Source of the DNA: Eupeodes corollae
Lineage: Eukaryota > Arthropoda > Insecta > Diptera > Syrphidae
Assembly (NCBI RefSeq): GCF_945859685.1
Contig: NC_079148.1
Location: 45,023,946 to 45,087,945, forward strand
DNA: 64,000 nucleotides
Direction of reading: 5' to 3'
Of the stretch, positions 57,202 through 64,000 are shown one piece after another. The notes under the pieces are model-generated. The model saw only the letters and a list, made by a program, of their open reading frames with translations, searched no databases and was not told the DNA's origin. The position numbers were made by a program, and so were the translations under genes. Numbering within the stretch: position 1 is the stretch's first letter; every line of letters starts with the position of its first letter.

Positions 57202-58085
57202 TAAAGGGTGGTAAAGTTTTTTAGGGCCGATGTTGAATGTGCACAAAAGCTAAACGTCAAGTTTTTTTCTACATTTTATTTGACATTTATCAATTTCGGA
57301 CTAACCCAATTTGAAGCATGGAAAGATACACAGTCGATCAATGACCCATGGAAGAATACACAATCGAGCAAGGACTGGATGAAATGGGCACTTTGTGATT
57401 TGTTCGCTCAATTTAATCGTCCAAAGTTTTTCCAAAATGAGGCCGGTCAGACAGTTACTATGAATGGTTTTCGCTGTCGTGAGTTGATGTGGACGATATG
57501 TGGTTTCAACAGGATGATGCCACTTGCCACACAGCTAACGAAACAATGGCTCTCTTGTGCGACAGATTTAATGGCTCACGTGGAGGCTATGTCAATTGGC
57601 CGGCAAGATCATGTCATTTGACATTTTCAAGACTTCTTTCTTTGCGGTAAAAAAAATTGGGTCGAGCAACAGTCCGTTGTGAGCTAGGGCCTAGTGACTT
57701 ACAACTCTCAACCATTCCTGTGTGCGAGGAGTGTTGTCAGAAATGGAGGGGACCTACAGTTTTTAAGCGAATTCGAACGGCTAATTTGAGAAAGCACTTT
57801 TCATGTAAAGAATTACTTTTGCAGACATCCAAGACCATTGGTAACGCACTTACCATCATACAACGGGTACTACTTTCTTTGCGGTTATTTGAAAGGAAAG
57901 TAGTCCAACGATAAGTAAGCAACAATTCAAGAGCTAAATGATGAGATTATTCGACACATTAACGGCATGGAATCTCAATTTTACTTCAGTGTCTTCGAAA
58001 ATTTGGACCATCGCGACGCCGAGGTCGCAGCTATATTTTGTTCCATGCATAATTGAACCTAACCAATATGATCCTTATAAAAAGA
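57202..58085 (+). mobile_element. mariner relic split by a SINE
   Basis: A possible left end AAAGGGTGGTAAAGTTTTTT at about 57204. Inside are KFFQNEAGQTVTMNGFRCREL (57425-57490), DDMWFQQDDATCHTANE (about 57490-57545, one frame off the long ORF; second Asp present) and GGYVNWPARSCHL (about 57583-57620). The SINE follows, then QELNDEIIRHINGMES (about 57925-57975) and a C-terminal remnant to about 58050. The N-terminal half of the transposase is deleted. The third catalytic Asp reads His (SCHL). Confidence 0.82.
57649..57872 (-). mobile_element. SINE, copy i, with 13-bp target duplication
   Basis: Target duplication CTTTCTTTGCGGT at 57636-57648 and 57873-57885, perfect. On the minus strand: head AGTACCCGTTGTATGATGG with TAAGTGCG (A box side), a deletion removing the B box, GTAATTCTTTACATGAAAAG, GTGCTTTCTCAAATTAGCC, CACACAGGAATGG, GAGTTGTAAGTCACTAGG, and the 3' end GGACTGTTGCTCGACCCAA plus T-rich tail. 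Because both SINE ends lie inside a clean duplication, these define the true termini of the family. Confidence 0.93.
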
Positions 58086-58317
58086 AATGGCAATAATTTC
58101 CTTTATTTTCCATTTCAAGGAATTTTCAGATACAGTTCTTTATTTTTATCAAAGATCACATAACAATCGTTCTTTAACCTTTCTTTTTGAAATAATTAGC
58201 AATAACATGAAAATCTGTTTTATTTTTTAAAACTACAGTTAAAAATATTTGTTTTTTAAGTGCAGTGTTGTTGAAAGGGAAAAAGAATTAATGAATGTTG
58301 TAATGACTGTGAAATAT

Positions 58318-59125
58318 AGTGTGTGGTAAGGAATTTCACATTCGCGTAGTTCGGCTTAAGAACGAATCTCTGTACATGACGGTACGTCTGAAGTTGGACT
58401 CGAGGGTACACTAAAGAACATTCCTAATAGAACAAGTATTAAGGCTGTACTGATTAAGGGGTAATGCAACATACTGGGAAAGGCAAAGTGTTGCAATTCA
58501 CATTCGTGTAGTACGGCTTAAAAAATAATCTCTGTACTTGACAGTATGACTGAAGTTGGACTCAAGGGTATACTAATGATCATTCCTAATAGCACGAGTA
58601 TTAAGTTTGAATTGTTTATGGGGAGGAATGCAACAGAATGGGAAAGACAAAGTGTGTTAAGGCATTTCACATTCGCGTAGTATGGTTTAAGAACTAATCT
58701 CTGTACTTGACAATTGACTGAAGTTGGACTCAAGGGCATACTGATGATCATTCCTAGTAGCAAGAGTATTACGGTGGAATTGCTGAAAAGGAGGAATGCA
58801 ACATACTGGGTAAGACAGAGTGTGGTAAGGCATTTCACATTCACGTAGTACGGCTTAAGAACTAATCTCTGTACTTTACAGTACAATTGAAGTTGGACTC
58901 AAGGGTATACTAATGATCATTCCTAATAGCACGAGTATTAAGTTTGAACTGTTTATGGGGAGGAATGCAACAGAATGGGAAAGACAAAGTGTGTTAAGGC
59001 ATTTCACATTCGCGTAGTACGGCTTAAGAACTAATCTCTGTACTTGACAGAATGACTGAAGTTGGACTGAAGGGTACTCAAGATCATTCCTAGTAGCACG
59101 AGTATTGAACTGTTTAAGGTGAGGA
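58318..59125. repeat. Satellite-like tandem repeat, ~168-bp period, five units
   Basis: The anchor CATTCRCGTAGTACGGCTTA starts at 58339, 58501, 58670, 58838 and 59007 (spacings 162, 169, 168, 169). Each unit also carries TCTCTGTACTTGACAG, GAAGTTGGACTCAAGGG, CATTCCTAATAGCACGAG and GAGGAATGCAAC. Units 2 and 4 are closer to each other than to unit 3, suggesting a ~337-bp dimer. Minus-strand open frames through the array (58518-58886, 58876-59190) are a by-product of the period being near a multiple of three. Confidence 0.92.
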
Positions 59126-59129
59126 ATGC

Positions 59130-59888
59130 AACTACTTCTATAGAGCATAGAAATAAAATCGTTAAAATAACGATAAAAAGGGTGAGACAAGAAACCTAAC
59201 GACGATGTTCAAGCGAAGTAAATGAACTAATGATGATAATAGGTGATATTAACATCATTAGTTCATTTACATCAATTCAAATGTTCTGCTTTAAATACTG
59301 TCCCAGAGACATAAGTAAGTTGCAGAGACACCACCTGAGATATGGGAGTTATATTCAAGCTTTGGATGGATATAAGTCTTGTAGATAACAGCAAGATCAG
59401 AAGGGGAGAAAAACTTTGTGGATTGCCATAGAAAAACCAAAAATCTTCCTCCATTTTTATCGACATGATTTGTGATACACATTCCACGAATTTAGAGATG
59501 TTCAGTATCATTGTTGCAAAATGCCATGGATGGATGATGGCAAGGTGGTTATAATTCGTTTTAACAACTCAAGCCAGCATTGGGTTTCCGCTGTTTGTTA
59601 TTCCCCACTGTACAATGCTGTTTAAGTCAGAATTTAATGAGCTTATCATATTTAGTCGTTGCAGTCCAAAAAAGCTGGATGTTAGTCTAAGAACGAATAC
59701 AAAAATCTAAGAATGCTTTGGTCAGCGAAACAATGAATTGGATTAAAAGTTGGCAACAGGAAACCATTCATAAAAATGAGAAAATGTGTTGGAGATAGAA
59801 TAGAGTCCTAGCATTTAACCAGCATTTAATATGTTCTCTTTAAGACTTAAACTCATTCAATGGTACTTGTATTGAAAGAGCTTGAGAA
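59130..59888 (-). mobile_element. LINE-B3, RT fragment
   Basis: Minus-strand frames: SILSPTHFLIFMNGFLL (about 59812-59762), HCFADQS (about 59738), CITNHVDKNGGRFLVF (59480-59430), FFSPSDLAVIYKTYIHPKLEYNSHI (59417-59343) and SLEHRR.VSCLTLF (about 59215-59170). The same family as LINE-B1 and LINE-B2. The catalytic pair reads FADQ instead of FADD, and frameshifts are many. Its 3' side abuts the satellite; its 5' truncation abuts the 59.9-kb mariner. Confidence 0.78.
59218..59270. repeat. Perfect 18-bp inverted repeat inside LINE-B3
   Basis: GTAAATGAACTAATGATG (59218-59235) and CATCATTAGTTCATTTAC (59253-59270) are exact complements around a 17-nt loop. Only one arm has a counterpart in LINE-B1 (around 40520-40552), so the other looks like a copied inverted segment. 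Confidence 0.8.
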
Positions 59889-59892
59889 CTTT

Positions 59893-61126
59893 AAAAAAAA
59901 AAAAGCATACAATTTGCAAAATCTCATCGATTCTTTATTTGAAACGTTAGATTGGTCCATGACATTTACTTTTTGAAGATAATTTCATTTGAATGTTGAC
60001 CGCGGCTGCGTTTTAGGTGGTCGATTCGGAAAGTCCAATTTTGGGTAACTTTTTCGAGCATTTCGGCCGGAATAGCCCGAATTTCTTCGGAAATGTTGTC
60101 TTCCAAAGCTGGAATAGTTGCTGGCTTATTTGTGTAGACTTTAGACTTGACGTAGCTCCACAAAAAATAGTCTAAAGGCGTCAAATCGCATGATCTTGGT
60201 GGCCAACTTACCGGTCCATTCCTTGAGATGAATTGTTCTCCGAAGTTTTCCCTCAAAATGGCCATAGAATCGCGAGCTGTGTGGCATGTAGCGCCATCTT
60301 GTTGAAACCACATGTCAACCAAGTTCAGTTCTTCCATTTTTGGCAACAAAAAGTTTGTTAGCATTGAACGATAGCGATCGCCATTCACCGTAACGTTGCG
60401 TCCAACAGCATCTTTGAAAAAATACGGTCCAATGATTCCACCAGCGTACAAACCACACCAAACAGTGCATTTTTCGGGATGCATGGGCAGTTCTTGAACG
60501 GCTTCTGGTTGCTCTTCACACCAAATGCGGCAATTTTGCTTATTTACGTAGCCATTCAACCAGAAATGAGCCTCATCGCTGAACAAAATTTGTCGATAAA
60601 AAAGCGGATTTTCTGCCAACTTTTCTAGGGCCCAGTTCTTGCACGAGCTGTATTTTATACGGTTTTACACCAAGATCTTTGCTTAAAATCTTCCATGTGG
60701 TCGAATAACACAAACCCAATTGCTGCGAACGGCGACGAATCGACTTTTTACGGTCTTCAGCAACACTCTCAGAAACAGACGCAATATTCTCTTCTGTACG
60801 CACTGTACGCATTCGTGTGGTTGGTTTAATGTCCAATAAAGTAAACTGAGTGCGAAACTTGGTCACAATCGCATTAATTGTTTGCTCACTTGGTCGATTA
60901 TGTAGACCATAAATCGGACGTAAAGCGCGAAACACATTTCGAACCGAACACTGATTTTGGTAATAAAATTCAATGATTTGCAAGCGTTGCTCGTTAGTAA
61001 GTATATTCATGATGAAATATCAAAGCATACTGAGCATCATTCTCTTTGACACCATGTCTAAAATCCCGCGTGATCTGTCAAATACTAATGCATGAAAATC
61101 ATAAGCTCAAAAAAATCACCCTTTAT
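59893..61126 (-). mobile_element. mariner-like element, best preserved in the window
   Basis: The 5' end on the minus strand reads TATAAAGGGTGATTTTTTTG (at about 61126-61107), followed by a ~100-bp leader with ATTTGACAGATCACGCGGG. The other end is eroded (poly-A at 59892-59902). The length of ~1.23 kb is normal for a mariner. Confidence 0.85.
59966..61010 (-). pseudogene. mariner transposase, one frameshift
   Basis: Two long open segments. The N-terminal one (61010-60573) has a paired helix-turn-helix region: NEQRLQIIEFYYQNQCSV, then SEQTINAIVTKFRTQF, then RRRSQQLGLCYSTTWKILSKD. The C-terminal one (60619-59966) has ILFSDEAHFWLNGYVNKQN (first Asp), MWFQQDGATCHTARDS (second Asp) and WPPRSCDLTPLDYFLWSYVK. 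Spacing from the second Asp is 36 residues to the D of SCD or 41 to the D of PLD; the latter would fit the DD41D (rosa-like) group. A small out-of-frame deletion near 60630 separates the segments (VQELGP / WALEKLAENP). A live enzyme would cut and paste at TA sites. Confidence 0.88.
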
Positions 61127-63030
61127 ATAAAATCAAAAATACTTGTTACCATAAGGTTTTAAAGCAGGCAAAGTATATTGAACTTTAGGCGCTTAAGGTT
61201 GCTCCTAAGAAAATATAAATACACCTGAAAGACATTTTAAGTTTTGTTGATACTTGTGTTCATACATGATATCGATAATAACTATATGTCTTAGTTTTTG
61301 GGTTTAAAAGATGTTCAAACTTGACACCAAGTCGTTCAATTTTGATATCCTTGCTGAAGCATGTAATTTGAGCAATAACTTTGAGAAGATCAATGATGGC
61401 ATTTTTGTAAATTGAAACCAGGTTAAAAGTTATTTTTAATCCAATTCAAAAATAATTGAAAATTTGTATTAAAAACTTCGTGTTAAGAAAAACAAATTTA
61501 AAAATAGACTGCTCTTCATAAACCATATTTATTTTTTTCAAACCTTTCCGGGAAACTCTAAAAATAAGACGAAATACAAAAAATTTTTATATTTTTATAA
61601 TGATTTCTGAGAATTTCTTTAAAATCATTACGAAAATAAACATACTTAATAGGATTTTATTTATTTAATTTGAAATCATCATCAAATTTAAATGATTTCT
61701 ATTAAAGTTCGTCCATTTGATATTTCATCGAAATAAAATCAACAAAGTTTTTTGTGTGACGTTTTTAAAGTTAAATCGTTAAATCTAAAAATACAAAATT
61801 GAATTTCTTTCCAAGAAGACAGCTCAAAGATATAAAAAACAACACAATTCCAGTCCATATACATATTTAGGAGGTACATATATATAAAATCCATTAAATT
61901 CAAATGCAGACATTTTCTATAACACTCAAGAGAATTTCTTAATTTTCCAACTGACCAAGCAGATTTCTCATCTTAATTATAAATCAATACACTCATTGTG
62001 TCCTTGAAAATTGAACATTGTTGTTTTTTTTTGTTCTTGTCTTCTATCTTTCATTTTGTAAGACAAGTTCACAAGTAGGAAAGGTACCTCTTCATAATCC
62101 TGAATTGTAATTCCATTATCATTTCCATACTATAAAGCAATTTCTATACTTTATTTATATACTCCTGCCTTACACCCCCCCCCTTTCTTCTCCAACTCGT
62201 CCATCCTCTTTACGTTATTGATGAAGAAGTATATGAACTATACCAATCCTTCCATTTTTCATATCCACAACCCTTCCTTTCCTTACTGATGACTATACAG
62301 CTAATCCTGTCTCTTCGATATCCGTCTCAGAGAGCGCAGGACATAGTCTAGAAAAAGGGTATTTTTGGCAAAAACAACAACAAAAACAAAAAAATAAGTT
62401 TAAAAAAAAAGTCCTTGATGATGTTAAAAGCTGTCGTTATTTTTATTATTTTTTTCTTTCCTTTTTTCGTTTTAGAGGATAAATCGATTGCCATGACGAT
62501 GTTTAGGTATGTACAATGAAAAAGGATTCAATAGTGATGAAATAAAGCTGAGATTTGTTTTATGGTATTTTTTAAACTCATTGATGCAGATTTTCTATTG
62601 AAAGAAAAATATACTCTGAAATATAAATCCCAATCACAAATACTTGTGCTCTACAGAAAGAAAGAAAGAAGTTTATGTTTTTCTTTAGCGAGAGTTTTAT
62701 GGGATTTGTTGTGTTAAAAGTCGATTCGGAAATTTAAGCTTTTTATCGGCTTTCAATGTGATTTTGTGAGTTTTCCGCCATTTTCTTGATTTAGTTTGTG
62801 CTACCTTTAAAATTGGAATAAATCATTTTCCTGAGCTACTAAGTTGTTTTCAATAAATTTTAATTTCATTATTTTCGGCAGGAGTAGCGTCAAGTTTTCG
62901 TAATGTTTTAGACATTACTCAAAACTGACAAAATTGATATTTCATGCGTTGATAAAGGGCATATGTGTTGTAACTTATCTGAAACCGTCAACTTCTTTTC
63001 ACCGAACAGTGGAACAAATCTTTACATCGC
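61127..63030. other. AT-rich non-coding DNA
   Basis: Nothing recognisable. CCCCCCCCC-type C tract near 62176-62184 and several poly-T tracts. Confidence 0.5.
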
Positions 63031-63034
63031 TTTG

Positions 63035-64000
63035 GAAAAAGTAAGAATATTGCACTCGATATTTCAAAGACATTTGAAGGATTTTGGCATCAAGCTCTCT
63101 TGTCGAAAATGTGTGCTTTTGGTATTAAATCTCTTCATTGTTGGGTTAGAAATTACCTTTCGGACCGTTCAATTCAAGTAGTATTGGACGGGTTTAAATC
63201 TAATATTCACAAAATAAACGCTGGTGTGCCTCAGGGCTCTGGTTTGTCTCCGAATCTCTTCCTTATATTTATAATTGATCTTTTATCTGAAACTTCTAAC
63301 CCACTACATTGTTTCGCTGACGACGTATGATAAGCTTATTTAATCATGATCTTGACAGCATTGTTCAGTGAGGATTCAAAAACCATGTAGAATTTAATGC
63401 TTCGAAAACTCAATGCTGTCTACTGTCACAAAAGCGTAACCCAACCCTAATGCCACAGTCCATGGGTGGCCCTTCCATTGAGGAGATTGAACAACTATCA
63501 GTACTAGGTTTGTGCATTACAAACCACTTGTTGTTGAGTGATCACATATTTGACATAGCCAAACATGCTGCTAAGTGTTTAGGTTTTCTCCAACAATGCA
63601 AACATTTTTTACTCCTTCTGATCTGGATTTAATTTACAAAGCTTTTATTCGTCCGAAATTCGAGTATAATTTGACCTGTTGCCCCAATAACGTACTTGAG
63701 TCTTTTAGATATAATCAAAAAAAAACCTCTTAAAATGGTAGGAAATCGTTCTCTTACCGAGACATTTGGTTCTCTTGAACATCGCCAGAAGGTATCATGC
63801 CTGTCATTGCTTTGTCGATATTTGTATAAACAATGCTCTTGTGAAATAGCCAGTGGCATTCCTCCCCTTAATCAATTCAACCGTAATACCCGTTCTGCTA
63901 GGAATGCCCATCAGTTTACCCTTGATCCCAATTTCGGACGTACTGTTAAGTACAGATATTCTTTCTTTAGCCGCACTACACGAATGTGGAATACATTACC
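63035..64000 (+). mobile_element. LINE-B2, RT to C-terminus, continues past the window
   Basis: Starts at NIALDISKTFEGFWHQALLSKM (about 63044). It continues with NYLSDRSIQVVLDGFKSN, INAGVPQGSGLSPNLFLIFIIDLL (63217-63290) and HCFADDV (63308-63328, catalytic pair present), followed by a deletion of ~90 bp. Then VEFNASKTQCCLLSQKR, LGLCITNHLLLSDHI, GNRSLTETFGSLEHRQKVSCL (about 63730-63800), IASGIPPLNQFNRNT and RYSFFSRTTRMWNTLP at the right edge. This C-terminal block is typical of CR1/L2-type LINEs. Frameshifts near 63328 and 63600 make it inactive. Confidence 0.87.

Noticed and set aside
58518..59190. Two overlapping proteins with internal repeats (KPYYANVKCLNTLCLSHS-type units)
   Set aside because: They are read-through of the ~168-bp satellite in a frame that stays open because the period is near a multiple of three.

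Overview
This is a window of AT-rich nuclear DNA from an animal, most probably a brachyceran fly. That rests on the repeat families present (mariner, Tc1 and piggyBac transposons, several LINE families, short ACAT/GTAT-type microsatellites) and on the AT-rich intergenic background. The species cannot be told from sequence alone. I found no host protein-coding exon, rRNA or genuine tRNA gene that I can defend. The window is best read as intergenic or intronic DNA in which nearly everything recognisable is a transposable element (TE), a TE relic or a tandem repeat.

Family names used here are local labels. LINE-A: five copies, RTE-like, EEP endonuclease plus reverse transcriptase (RT), C-terminal GRPRLRW block, (AAGT)n tail. 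LINE-B: three copies, CR1/L2-like RT ending in a FFSRTTRMWN block. LINE-C, LINE-D and LINE-F: one RT relic each. LINE-E: two copies with C-terminal RNase H and a Cys-rich tail (I/LOA/R1-like). There are also two Jockey-like fragments. DNA transposons are a Tc1-like element with direct repeats in its left arm, at least six mariner-type copies, a degenerate piggyBac transposase, and a 609-bp non-autonomous piggyBac element with TTAA duplications. A tRNA-derived SINE family is present in about nine full, partial or truncated copies.

Layout: 1-5 kb, LINE-E1 in empty AT-rich DNA. 5-9.4 kb, two SINEs, a Jockey-like relic and a mariner with terminal inverted repeats (TIRs). 11-13 kb, a broken Tc1 element running into an AT-rich ~175-bp tandem repeat. 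15.8-18.5 kb, LINE-A1 carrying a nested SINE and the piggyBac element. 21.6-22.4 kb, an internally deleted mariner beside a SINE. 25-27 kb, LINE-A2, a mariner relic and LINE-D. 30-32 kb, LINE-A3. 35.5-42.2 kb, LINE-F, LINE-A4 (14-bp target duplication), SINE pieces, LINE-B1 and the piggyBac transposase relic. 44.4-46 kb, a mariner split by LINE-E2. 48.7-49.6 kb, a Jockey-like scrap, a SINE and a repeat module. 51-55 kb, a mariner split by LINE-C and LINE-A5. 57-61 kb, a mariner split by a SINE, a ~168-bp satellite, LINE-B3 and the best preserved mariner. 63-64 kb, LINE-B2 running off the window.

The strongest functional inference is a SINE-LINE partnership. The SINE has a tRNA-like head with Pol III A and B boxes, and its 3' end (GGACTGTTGCGCCACC) matches the 3' end of LINE-A (GGACTGTAGCGCCACC) at 15 of 16 positions. 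That is the pattern expected when a SINE borrows the reverse transcriptase of a LINE. Target-site duplications at LINE-A4, LINE-A5, LINE-E2, the 57.6-kb SINE and the piggyBac element show that these insertions were real transposition events and give a relative order for several of them.
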